Shown: one piece after another, positions 52,334 to 64,000 of the stretch | How positions within the stretch are numbered: the stretch's first letter is position 1 | Layout of the letters: every line of letters begins with the position of its first letter | NCBI RefSeq assembly: GCF_008329435.1 | Contig: NZ_NPKN01000002.1 | Location: forward strand, 186,001 to 250,000 | DNA length: 64,000 nt | Reading direction: 5' to 3' | DNA from: Rhodanobacter sp. T12-5 | Lineage (GTDB): Bacteria > Pseudomonadota > Gammaproteobacteria > Xanthomonadales > Rhodanobacteraceae | Position numbers and translations under genes: made by a program | Notes under the pieces: model-generated | Told to the model about the DNA's origin: nothing | Database searches by the model: none | The model's input: the letters and a program-made list of their open reading frames with translations, nothing else

Positions 52334-52366
52334 AAAAAACGGTCGCCTCGTGCGACCGTTTTTTTT
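52334..52366 (+). terminator. Rho-independent terminator of the alanine-rich lipoprotein gene
   Basis: AACGGTCGC and GCGACCGTT form a nine-base stem with a five-base loop, with an A-run before and eight T after it. It begins 18 bases after the stop codon. Confidence 0.93.
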
Positions 52367-52497
52367 CGTCCCTGCATTCTGGATTTTGGTCAGAAGTCGG
52401 TGCCGGTTATCATCCAGCATTTGTGCACGGACGCCAGCCTCGGGCCGTGTCACCGGACAAGTGAGTCCGCCACACCCGACCCGATGAGTTAGTACCC

Positions 52498-54105
52498 ATG
52501 AGCACGATCGCCTCACAGATCGACCTGCGTTCCCCGGAATTTCAGGCAGCCAGCACGCAGTTGCGCGCCCTGGTGGATGACCTGCAGCGCGAACTGCTGC
52601 GCAGCGCCGAAGGCGGCGGCGCAAGAGCGCGCGAGAAACACGTCGCCCGCGGCAAGCTGCTGCCGCGCGAACGCATCCGCGCCCTGCTCGACCCGGGCTC
52701 GCCGTTCCTGGAACTGTCGCCGCTGGCCGCGCACGGCATGTACGACGATGCCGCGCCGGCCGCCGGCCTGATCACCGGCATCGGCCGGGTCAACGGGATC
52801 GAGGTGGTGGTGGTCGCCAACGATGCCACGGTCAAAGGTGGCACCTATTTCCCGATCACCGTGAAAAAGCATCTGCGCGCGCAGGAAGTGGCGTTGGAAA
52901 ACCGCCTGCCCTGCGTCTACCTGGTCGATTCCGGCGGCGCGTTCCTGCCGCTGCAAGACGAGGTGTTCCCGGACAAGGAGCATTTCGGGCGGATCTTCTA
53001 CAACCAGGCGCGGATGTCCTCGCTCAACATCCCGCAGATCGCGGTGGTGATGGGCTCGTGCACCGCCGGCGGCGCTTACGTGCCGGCGATGAGCGACGAG
53101 ACGATCATCGTGCGCGAACAAGGCACGATCTTCCTCGGCGGCCCGCCGCTGGTGAAGGCGGCCACCGGCGAGGTGGTGGATGCCGAGACGCTGGGCGGCG
53201 CGGACGTGCACACGGCCATCTCCGGCGTGGCCGACCACTACGCCGAGAACGACGCGCACGCGCTGTCGATCGCACGCGACATCGTGGCCCATCTCAACCG
53301 GAAGAAGGACATGCCGCTGGCACTGCGCGCACCGGTTGAGCCGAAGTACCCGGCCGAGGAGCTGTACGGCGTGATCCCGCAGGACACCCGCCGCCCGTTC
53401 GACATCCGCGAGGTGATCGCGCGCGTCGTCGACGGCTCCGAGTTCCATGAATTCAAGGCACGCTACGGCAAGACCCTGGTCTGCGGCTTCGCGCACATCC
53501 ATGGCTACCCGGTGGGCATCGTCGCGAACAACGGCATCCTGTTCGCCGAGAGCGCGCTGAAGGGCGCGCACTTCATCGAGCTGTGCAACCAGCGCAACGT
53601 GCCGCTGGTGTTCCTGCAGAACATCACCGGCTTCATGGTCGGCAAGAAGTACGAGCAGGCCGGCATCGCCAAGGATGGAGCAAAGATGGTCACCGCGGTC
53701 GCCTGCTCGCACGTGCCCAAGTTCACCGTGGTGATCGGCGGCAGCTTCGGTGCCGGCAACTACGCGATGTGCGGCCGCGCTTACGGCGCGCGTTTCCTGT
53801 GGATGTGGCCGAATGCGCGTATCAGCGTGATGGGTGGCGAGCAGGCCGCGAGCGTGCTGGCCACGGTCAAGCGCGACGGCATCGAGGCGCGCGGCGGCGA
53901 GTGGTCGGCGGACGAGGAAGAGGCCTTCAAGGCGCCGATCCGCGAGCAGTACGAGCACCAGGGCCACCCCTACTACGCCAGCGCGCGGTTGTGGGACGAC
54001 GGCATCATCGACCCGGTCGACACGCGCCGCGTGCTCGGATTGGCCATCTCCGCCTCGCTCAATGCGCCCATCGAAGCGCAGCGCTACGGCGTATTCCGCA
54101 TGTAA
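52498..54105 (+). CDS. liuB: Methylcrotonyl-CoA carboxylase, carboxyltransferase (beta) subunit
   Basis: A 535-residue carboxyltransferase. It has [40 protein letters not shown] (diagnostic for the methylcrotonyl-CoA type), [16 protein letters not shown], and [19 protein letters not shown] near the C-terminus. With a biotin-bearing alpha subunit, not in this window, it carboxylates 3-methylcrotonyl-CoA in leucine degradation. The start at 52498 gives the common family N-terminus. Confidence 0.93.
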   Translation: MSTIASQIDLRSPEFQAASTQLRALVDDLQRELLRSAEGGGARAREKHVARGKLLPRERIRALLDPGSPFLELSPLAAHGMYDDAAPAAGLITGIGRVNGIEVVVVANDATVKGGTYFPITVKKHLRAQEVALENRLPCVYLVDSGGAFLPLQDEVFPDKEHFGRIFYNQARMSSLNIPQIAVVMGSCTAGGAYVPAMSDETIIVREQGTIFLGGPPLVKAATGEVVDAETLGGADVHTAISGVADHYAENDAHALSIARDIVAHLNRKKDMPLALRAPVEPKYPAEELYGVIPQDTRRPFDIREVIARVVDGSEFHEFKARYGKTLVCGFAHIHGYPVGIVANNGILFAESALKGAHFIELCNQRNVPLVFLQNITGFMVGKKYEQAGIAKDGAKMVTAVACSHVPKFTVVIGGSFGAGNYAMCGRAYGARFLWMWPNARISVMGGEQAASVLATVKRDGIEARGGEWSADEEEAFKAPIREQYEHQGHPYYASARLWDDGIIDPVDTRRVLGLAISASLNAPIEAQRYGVFRM

Positions 54106-54209
54106 TCGCGGCAAAGGCTGCCGGCAGCTTTCCATGCAGCCGGCTTCTTGCATGGCCAATTTGCAGAGGTGTAATGTCATGAGCGATTTCCCCGCAAGGA
54201 CGGACCGCC

Positions 54210-55061
54210 ATGAACCCGCAAAGAAACGCCGCGCTGTGCCTGTTCTGCCTGTCGATGGCTTCCTTCATGCCACTCGCCGCACAAACCGCAGACCATGCAC
54301 CGGTATACGATTCAGCAGCCAAGCAAGCCAGCCTTCCGGCCTATGTCGCTGGGACACCTGAGAGCGATGGCCGTCCGGGCCAATATTACTTTGGCGTTGG
54401 TGCACAGGCGTTTACGAAGCACGAGTATTCGTTCGCCGTGAACATGTATCAAGTGGCGGCGTCGTGGGCCTACAAACCGGCTGAATACAATCTTGGCGTG
54501 ATGTACGGCCTCGGGCAGGGCATCCCGGTGGACCTCCCGCGCGCGATGGCCTGGATGACACTGGCCGCGGAACGCAACGACCCGACCTATGTCCACGCGC
54601 GGGAGCTGGTTCGTGCGCAGTTGACCCCGGCACAGCTGGTGCAGGCAAACGTGATCCTGCAGGAACTGATCCCGCGATATGGCGACAAGGTTGCCCTGCG
54701 TCGCGCCAAGTCCCGCTGGGCGCAGGTACGCTCATCCATGACCGGCTCGCGCGTTGGAAGCGTGTCCGCACCGTTGTCGGTGGGAGCCAATCACGTGGGT
54801 TCTTCCGGGAGCATGGCGACGAGCAATGGGGTTATGTCAAAGCCGGTCAGCATGTCGCCTGGAGAACTCACCGGAGGCGCGGACATCGATGGGTCGGTCG
54901 CATACCAGCAGCTGACCGCCAGCAACAATCCATACGATCACAATTTTGTGGAACAGAAAGGTACCGCCGTGGTCGGTCCACTGGCTCCGGTCAAGACGAA
55001 GCAGAACCCCGACAGCCCCAAGACCAAGGGCAATGACGCGACAGATCAGCCGCACCCCTGA
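54210..55061 (+). CDS. SEL1-repeat exported protein
   Basis: A 283-residue protein with a signal peptide (MNPQRNAALCLFCLSMASFM to LAAQ). One or two SEL1/TPR-like helical repeats are seen: EYSFAVNMYQVAASWAYKPA and EYNLGVMYGLGQGIPVDLPR, then AMAWMTLAAERNDPTYV. The last 100 residues are low-complexity, rich in Ser, Gly, Asn and Pro. It probably binds other proteins in the periplasm. No clear partner. Confidence 0.75.
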   Translation: MNPQRNAALCLFCLSMASFMPLAAQTADHAPVYDSAAKQASLPAYVAGTPESDGRPGQYYFGVGAQAFTKHEYSFAVNMYQVAASWAYKPAEYNLGVMYGLGQGIPVDLPRAMAWMTLAAERNDPTYVHARELVRAQLTPAQLVQANVILQELIPRYGDKVALRRAKSRWAQVRSSMTGSRVGSVSAPLSVGANHVGSSGSMATSNGVMSKPVSMSPGELTGGADIDGSVAYQQLTASNNPYDHNFVEQKGTAVVGPLAPVKTKQNPDSPKTKGNDATDQPHP

Positions 55062-55142
55062 GCAAAAGACACGGCTTGCCCGGCCCGCTCCCGACTATCG
55101 GGGCCGGGCCGGGGTAACGTCGCCACGGAGCGGGTCCGATCT

Positions 55143-55985
55143 CTACGACAAACTGGTCGCATCGGAGACCGCCACGATCGGAGCGGGTCGCCGCTTGCGC
55201 TGGATCCATCGCGCGCCGACTCCCAACGCCCCCAGCGTGACTGCGTAGAACACCAGTTGCATGCCGGCCGGCTGCGCGTCGTAACCGACCAGGATGTGCG
55301 CGGTCTGGCCCAGCAGCGAGCCGTTGCCGAGCAGCCACGAACTGTCCCACAGCTGATGGCCCCAGGCCGGCAGCAGGTCGGCCTGGATCAGGTAGCGCGC
55401 GGCCGTCGAAGCCAGTCCCGCGGCCAGCAGCACCAGCATGGCATTGGTGGCGCCGAAGAAGTGCCGCAAGGGAATACGCAGCAGGCCCGCATACAGCGCG
55501 AAGCCGAGTGCCGCGCCGGCCACCACGCCGATCGACAGTCCGGCCCATAGGTGTTCCGCCCCACCGGCACGCATGCCGTACAGGAACAGCACCACCTCCG
55601 AGCCCTCGCGCAGCACCGCCAGCGCCACCACCGCCAGCAACAGTCCCAGCGAACTGGCACCGCTGTGCACCGCGTTGCCCAGCACCTGCATCTGCCGGCT
55701 CAGCTCGCGGCCGTGGCTGGACATCCACAGCACGTGCCAGCCGATCATCAGCACTGCTGCCAGCAGTACGCCGGCGTTGAACAGCTCCTGCCCGACGCCG
55801 CTGAATGCCGCAGCCAGCAGGTCGGCCGACAACGCCACCAGTACCGCGCCGAAGATTCCCAGCGCGATGCCGCCGCCGACGAACCAGCCGCGACGCAGCA
55901 CGCCGCGCGTGGCTGCCGCCACCACGCTGACGATCAGCGCCGCTTCCAGCACTTCCCGAAACACCAGCAAGGCCACGGCCCACAT
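55143..55985 (-). CDS. FTR1-family iron permease
   Basis: A 280-residue membrane protein with about seven helices. It has the two REXXE iron-binding motifs of the family: LVFREVLEAALIV near the N-terminus and VLREGSEVVLFLYG in the middle. It should carry ferric iron or work with a ferroxidase. The ATG at 55985 lies 4 bases after the cupredoxin gene, so they form one operon. EfeB and a full EfeO are not nearby; the cupredoxin may take over part of EfeO. Confidence 0.9.
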   Translation of the reverse strand: MWAVALLVFREVLEAALIVSVVAAATRGVLRRGWFVGGGIALGIFGAVLVALSADLLAAAFSGVGQELFNAGVLLAAVLMIGWHVLWMSSHGRELSRQMQVLGNAVHSGASSLGLLLAVVALAVLREGSEVVLFLYGMRAGGAEHLWAGLSIGVVAGAALGFALYAGLLRIPLRHFFGATNAMLVLLAAGLASTAARYLIQADLLPAWGHQLWDSSWLLGNGSLLGQTAHILVGYDAQPAGMQLVFYAVTLGALGVGARWIQRKRRPAPIVAVSDATSLS

Positions 55986-55989
55986 AGGT

Positions 55990-56316
55990 CTACTCCACCA
56001 CCAGCATGCCCTGCGCGGTGGGCTGGTGGAAATCGCCATAGAAGCGGTAGCGCCCCGGTTTGAACGGACCGATGAACAGGCTGATGCGGCTGTTCGGCAT
56101 CACGATCTTCTCGGCCGGAAAGTCGTTGCTCTCGAACTCCTCCGGCGAGGGATCCTGGTTGATCAGCTCCAGCTTGATCCGGACATTCGCGGGAATACGC
56201 AGCTCGTTGGGCTGGTAGCGGTGATCCTTCAGGGTCAGCGTATAGCTGGGAGCGTCGGCCGCGCTGGCAAGCAGCGGAAGCAAAATGGCTAGTACAAGCG
56301 GCAACAGGCGTTTCAT
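55990..56316 (-). CDS. Cupredoxin-domain periplasmic protein, partner of FTR1
   Basis: A 108-residue protein with a signal peptide (MKRLLPLVLAILLPLLASAA) and a cupredoxin_1-type domain: YTLTLKDHRYQPNELRIPAN, FESNDFPAEKIV, and YRFYGDFHQPTAQGMLVVE at the end. The H and M near the end and the glutamates in EEFESNDF could bind copper or iron. Such proteins are paired with FTR1 permeases and may deliver or oxidise iron. The start at 56316 fits the signal; longer starts run into the Fur box region. Confidence 0.85.
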   Translation of the reverse strand: MKRLLPLVLAILLPLLASAADAPSYTLTLKDHRYQPNELRIPANVRIKLELINQDPSPEEFESNDFPAEKIVMPNSRISLFIGPFKPGRYRFYGDFHQPTAQGMLVVE

Positions 56317-56347
56317 GGCGGGGGTTCCTGCATCAGGCGAAATTGAC

Positions 56348-56362
56348 TGATAGTCATTCTCA
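56348..56362 (-). promoter_or_regulatory. Fur box upstream of the cupredoxin-FTR1 operon
   Basis: The minus strand reads TGAGAATGACTATCA, 13 of 15 matches to the 7-1-7 Fur consensus TGATAATNATTATCA. It lies about 32 bases upstream of the cupredoxin start, where a promoter is expected. It suggests that iron represses the operon. Confidence 0.8.
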
Positions 56363-56539
56363 TTTAATGACCTCATCATACCCCATTGCGCAGCTTGTCG
56401 CTGGGTTCGTTCGGTCATGGCGGCAAGCGGTCATGGCGGCAAGCCGCGCTGCATTCTTGCAGCAGCCGGCCGCCGTTCCCATGATCTGGATCAGTGCTCC
56501 GTCCGCTTATGGGCGCTGCGTCGTGAGCGCGGCGACGGC

Positions 56540-57712
<1,173 letters not shown>

Positions 57713-57723
57713 TGCTACAAACG

Positions 57724-57746
57724 AAAAGCCCCGCCGAAGCGGGGCC
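57724..57746 (-). terminator. Terminator after rpmA
   Basis: GCCCCGC and GCGGGGC with a CGAA (minus strand TTCG) tetraloop are followed by TTTTCG on the minus strand, 24 bases after the rpmA stop. It should separate rplU-rpmA from obg, at least in part. Confidence 0.88.
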
Positions 57747-57769
57747 TTCGCTGTCGCGTCGCGGAAGGC

Positions 57770-58027
57770 TTACGCCTGGACGACGTCGACGAAACGGCGG
57801 TTCTTGTCGCCGCGGACGGCGAACTTGACGGTGCCGTCGACCAGCGCGAACAACGTGTGGTCGCGACCCAGACCCACACCCGTGCCCGGATGGAACTGGG
57901 TACCGCGCTGACGCACGATGATGTTGCCGGCTTCGATGGCCTGGCCGCCGTAGATCTTGACGCCGAGGTATTTCGGGTTCGAATCGCGACCGTTGCGGCT
58001 GGAACCTACGCCTTTTTTATGTGCCAT
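57770..58027 (-). CDS. rpmA: 50S ribosomal protein L27
   Basis: An 85-residue protein, [20 protein letters not shown] then [20 protein letters not shown] and [20 protein letters not shown]. This is the standard L27 sequence, complete. Its N-terminal tail reaches the peptidyl-transferase centre. 19 bases after rplU. Confidence 0.98.
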   Translation of the reverse strand: MAHKKGVGSSRNGRDSNPKYLGVKIYGGQAIEAGNIIVRQRGTQFHPGTGVGLGRDHTLFALVDGTVKFAVRGDKNRRFVDVVQA

Positions 58028-58046
58028 GACTCAATGCTCCAGTTGC

Positions 58047-58361
58047 TCAGGCGTTGATGCCCGTGATCTCGATTTCGGTGAAATGCTGCCGATGGCCCTG
58101 CTGACGCTTGTAGTGCTTGCGGCGGCGGAACTTGATGATGCGAATCTTGTCGGCACGGCCGTGCTTGCGCACAGTGGCGCTGACGCTGGCGCCCTCGACG
58201 ACCGGCGCACCAACGGTGACCGACTCGCCGGAACCGACCAGCAACACCTGGTCAAAGCTCACGGTGGCGCCTTCTTCGGCGGTCAACAGCTCCACGCGCA
58301 GCACGTCGCCCTGCTGCACACGGTACTGCTTGCCACCGGTCTTGATGACTGCGTAACTCAT
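58047..58361 (-). CDS. rplU: 50S ribosomal protein L21
   Basis: A 104-residue protein starting [20 protein letters not shown], with [20 protein letters not shown] before the C-terminus. Full-length L21. First gene of the rplU-rpmA-obg group; the promoter lies in the 230 bases before uvrA, where no LexA box was recognised. Confidence 0.98.
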   Translation of the reverse strand: MSYAVIKTGGKQYRVQQGDVLRVELLTAEEGATVSFDQVLLVGSGESVTVGAPVVEGASVSATVRKHGRADKIRIIKFRRRKHYKRQQGHRQHFTEIEITGINA

Positions 58362-58591
58362 GGGAATGCCCTTCTGTCGTTATTCTCTTGGGTATCGCCA
58401 TGACCCCTTCAGGTCTGGCGAACTACGGATTATAGCGACCCGCCTGAGCGCTGGTCAAATACTGACCACTTGTCCGATCGACCCCCAGCGCCGGACCTTG
58501 ACGACAGTAAAAGCCCGGCTGCTGACCGATCGTCCGGTGAACTATCGAAACTCCTTGGTATAGTAAAGGTTCCCCCCCATATCCGGCGTCC

Positions 58592-61524
<2,933 letters not shown>

Positions 61525-61528
<4 letters not shown>

Positions 61529-61980
61529 GCCCGCGCAAAACCAGCCCGGCTGTCGAAGCCTCACCGGAGGCCGACGCACCGCTGTTCGTCGCCTCGCTCG
61601 GCGTGCGCTGGCGCGACCTCGACGCGTTCAACCACGTCAACAATTCAAACTTCCTCACCTACCTGGAAGAAGCCCGGCTGCAGTGGCTGCAGCACGTGCG
61701 CGACTGGTTCAGCGAGGACGCCATGCCGGTACTGGCCGCCAGCGAGCTGCAGTACCGCCGACCAATCGAATGGCCGGCCTCGCTGCACATCGAACTGCGC
61801 TGCACCCGCCTGGGCACCAGCTCGATGACGATCAGCCACCGCATCGTCGACGCCGACGACGCCAGCCGCCTGTACTGCGACGGTCACGTGGTGATGGTGT
61901 GGATGAACCCCGCCAACGGCAAGGCAATGCCGTTACCCGCGACGATCCGCGTGGCCGCCACTCGCCACCAAGGCGACTGA
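61525..61980 (+). CDS. Acyl-CoA thioesterase, 4HBT hot-dog
   Basis: A 151-residue protein with the typical [20 protein letters not shown] motif carrying the active aspartate and histidine-asparagine pair, then [16 protein letters not shown] and [15 protein letters not shown]. YbgC/FadM-like. It overlaps the uvrA stop, so it is translated from the same message, an unusual but probably accidental neighbour. Substrate unknown. Confidence 0.88.
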
Positions 61981-62082
61981 CATTGCCCTGTGGCGGTCGA
62001 CGTGCAGTGATGCAATCGACGCACGCCATGCACGCGTCGTCGCTAAGATGACGATTCGGCCCCCAACGATGGAACGCGCCCC

Positions 62083-63537
62083 ATGACGACAGCACATCGC
62101 ACCGCCCTCACCCTCGCCTGCCTCACTGCGCTCACCGGCACGTCGATGGCGCATGCCGCCGACACCACCGCGCTCACCCTGTATCGCAGCGACAGCGCCG
62201 CGCTGTACGCCAGCACCGTCGACGGCAGCGTCGATGACGGCTATGCCGTCGTGCGCGAGCAGCGCATGCTGACCCTCGCCGCCGGCACGCACGACGTGGT
62301 GATCGGCGACCTGCCGAACGCGCTGGATGCCGAAGCGCTGGCGCTGGGCTTTCCCGATGGTCGCGCCAAAGTGATATCGCAGCGCCTGCTGCTGGCGCAG
62401 GGTGCGAACGCGGCGCTGACTGGCCTGGTCGGCCGCAGCGTGGATGTACTCGGCAGCAACGGCGAATCGCTGGCCAGCGGCACCCTGTTGCGTGCAAGCG
62501 ATGGGCTGCTGATACATGGCGTCACGGGCACCACGCTCGTGCGCAACTACTCCGCCGTGCGCAGTTCCGAGGGGGATTTTCCGCTCGGTTCCAGCCTGAG
62601 CCTGCGCGTCGATGCCGCGCGTGCCGGCTCGACCAGGGCCGTGCTCAGCTACCCTGCTTCCGGTCTTGGCTGGCGCGCCGCCTATGTGGCGACGCTGCAA
62701 CCGGGCGCGGGCTGCCGCATGCAGTTCGAATCGCGCGCCAGCATCGCCAACCGCAGCGGACGCGACTGGCACGATGCGCAGGTCACCCTGATCGCCGGCG
62801 AGCCGAACATGGCCAAGGCCTCGGCACCGCGTCCGATGATGACGATGGCGCGTGGCTACAGCGCCAAGGCCGACGCCATGCCACAACAGGACAGCATCGG
62901 CGACTACCGCAGCTACGCCCTGCCCGGCACCGTCGAGCTGCCCGATGGCAGCGTCAGCCAGGTCCCGCTGTACGCCGGTCGCACGATGGATTGCACGCGC
63001 ACCGCGCTGTACGAGAACGGCGGCAGCTACCTGCCACCGCAGCCGATCTTGAACCGTGACTTCAACCAGGGCGGTGGCAGCGCGATCGTCAGCACGCTGA
63101 AATTGAAGGCGTTCGACAGCCTGCCGGCCGGCTACCTGCGCGTGCTCACCGCCGACAGGAACGGCACGCCGCAATTCATCGGCGAAGGCCGCATCGACGA
63201 CACCCCGAAAGGCAGCGATGCCACGATCACCCTGGGCACCGCCTTCGACCTGCGCGCCGAGCGCGAACGCACCGCCTTCAGCGTGGACAAGGCCGGTCGC
63301 ACCATGGACGAGGCGTTCCGCATCAGCCTCAGCAACGCCGGCGACAGTGTCCGCACGGTAACCGTACGCGAACATCCCGGCCGCTGGAGGCAGTGGACGC
63401 TGGCCTCGTCCAGCAGCAAACCCAGCCGGCAGACGCCGGACACGCTGGAGTTCCGCGTCGACGTGCCAGCCAACGGCAAGGCCGTGCTGGACTATGCCGT
63501 CCGCTACAGCTGGACCGCCGACGAACAGCCGCAGTAA
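62083..63537 (+). CDS. DUF4139-domain exported protein
   Basis: A 484-residue protein with a signal peptide (MTTAHRTALTLACLTALTGT to MAHA). It has a DUF4139-type region: LSYPASGLGWRAAYVATLQP, NRSGRDWHDAQVTLIAGEPN, and later FDLRAERERTAF and VTVREHPGRWRQW. The N-terminal coiled-coil of other DUF4139 proteins is not evident. Function unknown. Confidence 0.8.
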   Translation: MTTAHRTALTLACLTALTGTSMAHAADTTALTLYRSDSAALYASTVDGSVDDGYAVVREQRMLTLAAGTHDVVIGDLPNALDAEALALGFPDGRAKVISQRLLLAQGANAALTGLVGRSVDVLGSNGESLASGTLLRASDGLLIHGVTGTTLVRNYSAVRSSEGDFPLGSSLSLRVDAARAGSTRAVLSYPASGLGWRAAYVATLQPGAGCRMQFESRASIANRSGRDWHDAQVTLIAGEPNMAKASAPRPMMTMARGYSAKADAMPQQDSIGDYRSYALPGTVELPDGSVSQVPLYAGRTMDCTRTALYENGGSYLPPQPILNRDFNQGGGSAIVSTLKLKAFDSLPAGYLRVLTADRNGTPQFIGEGRIDDTPKGSDATITLGTAFDLRAERERTAFSVDKAGRTMDEAFRISLSNAGDSVRTVTVREHPGRWRQWTLASSSSKPSRQTPDTLEFRVDVPANGKAVLDYAVRYSWTADEQPQ

Positions 63538-63554
63538 CCCGACCGGAGTCTCCC

Positions 63555-64000
63555 ATGCTCGACATCACCAGCCACGACAATGGCATCCGCGAGATCCAGC
63601 TTGCCCGACCACCGGTCAACGCGCTGAACCTGGAACTGCTGCGCGCACTGCGTGCCGCCATCGACGACAGCGTGCGCGATGGCATGCGCGGCATCGTGCT
63701 GTCCGGCGCCAAGGGCCTGTTCTCCGCCGGCGTCGACGTACCGGCGCTGCTCGCACGCGACCGCGCTGGCGTACGCGAGTACTGGCGCGAACTCTTCTCG
63801 CTGTGCGGCACCCTTGCCCGCGCGCCGATCCCGCTGGTGGCGGCGATCACCGGCCACAGCCCGGCCGGCGGCGCGGTGCTGGCGCTGTTCTGCGACTACC
63901 GGGTGATGGCCGAAGGTCCCTACCGGATCGGCCTCAACGAGGTCCAGGTCGGGCTGATCGTGCCCGAGGCGATCCAGCTGGCGTTGCGCCGCGTGGTCGG
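63555..64000 (+). CDS. Enoyl-CoA hydratase/isomerase family protein (3' end outside window)
   Basis: The first 148 residues of a crotonase-fold protein: MLDITSHDNGIREIQLARPP, VNALNLELLRALRAAI, GIVLSGAKGLFSAGVDVPAL (oxyanion hole) and ITGHSPAGGAVLALFCDYRV (second oxyanion loop). The typical glutamates may be replaced; in GLNEVQVGLIVPEAI one is present. It could be a 3,2-enoyl-CoA isomerase or a hydratase. 17 bases after the DUF4139 gene. The gene is cut by the window end. Confidence 0.88.
   Translation, partial: MLDITSHDNGIREIQLARPPVNALNLELLRALRAAIDDSVRDGMRGIVLSGAKGLFSAGVDVPALLARDRAGVREYWRELFSLCGTLARAPIPLVAAITGHSPAGGAVLALFCDYRVMAEGPYRIGLNEVQVGLIVPEAIQLALRRVV

Noticed and set aside
58362..58591. 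LexA/SOS box before uvrA
   Set aside because: No palindrome like known xanthomonad LexA sites was recognised. Only a weak TATAGT -10-like hexamer was seen near 58560, so no site is claimed.

Overview
The window is from a high-GC gammaproteobacterium of the order Xanthomonadales, most likely a Rhodanobacteraceae or Xanthomonadaceae member. The pointers are a toxin-like protein ending in the XVIPCD tag of the Xanthomonas-type bacteria-killing type IV secretion system, an aryl-polyene/xanthomonadin-type pigment operon, a fused isobutyryl-CoA mutase (IcmF), and REP and RAYT repeats of xanthomonad style. The taxonomic placement is inference from gene content. No rRNA, tRNA or CRISPR array was seen.

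Layout. 1-7.3 kb: envelope and housekeeping genes (MtfA-like peptidase, MFS exporter, Tat-exported M24 peptidase) and a PepSY / cytochrome b561 / two-component operon. 7.3-16.7 kb: a broken piece of icmF, a probable T4SS effector and immunity pair, a PhoD-type phosphatase, a SOUL protein, a lone ATP-grasp gene, a GFA gene and Hsp20. 17.4-26.3 kb: an accessory island, partly AT-rich, ending 56 bases from the stop codon of icmF. It holds an IS4-type transposase remnant, a NACHT NTPase, a second icmF 3' fragment, higBA, a RAYT transposase with its REP repeats, a PEGA gene plus truncated Uma2 gene that look myxobacterial, and a two-gene operon joining a DGQHR/DndB-like protein to a HEPN-like protein with an RX4H motif. 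That operon is the best candidate here for an undescribed defence or toxin-antitoxin system.

26.3-34.2 kb: icmF (with a REP palindrome inside its reading frame), a hydrolase and TetR pair, an M48 lipoprotein peptidase, a YXWGXW protein and leucine dehydrogenase. 34.3-45.7 kb: a tightly overlapping 15-gene aryl-polyene-type operon with two carrier proteins, three ketosynthases, a chain-length-factor-like protein, a ketoreductase, two dehydratase-like proteins, a thioesterase, a methyltransferase, two acyltransferases and a glycosyltransferase. It lacks a full AMP-ligase and any exporter. Its promoter region carries an inverted repeat closely matching one in front of the tetR gene, followed by a leader with four hairpins.

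45.7-64 kb: leucine catabolism genes (isovaleryl-CoA dehydrogenase, acetyl-CoA acetyltransferase, methylcrotonyl-CoA carboxylase beta subunit, and perhaps the enoyl-CoA hydratase cut by the window end), a lipoprotein-type S8 autotransporter, an FTR1/cupredoxin iron-uptake pair behind a near-consensus Fur box, obg-rpmA-rplU, and uvrA. Leucine dehydrogenase, isovaleryl-CoA dehydrogenase, the carboxylase and thiolase, together with IcmF, suggest that branched-chain acyl-CoA breakdown is an important activity of this chromosome region.
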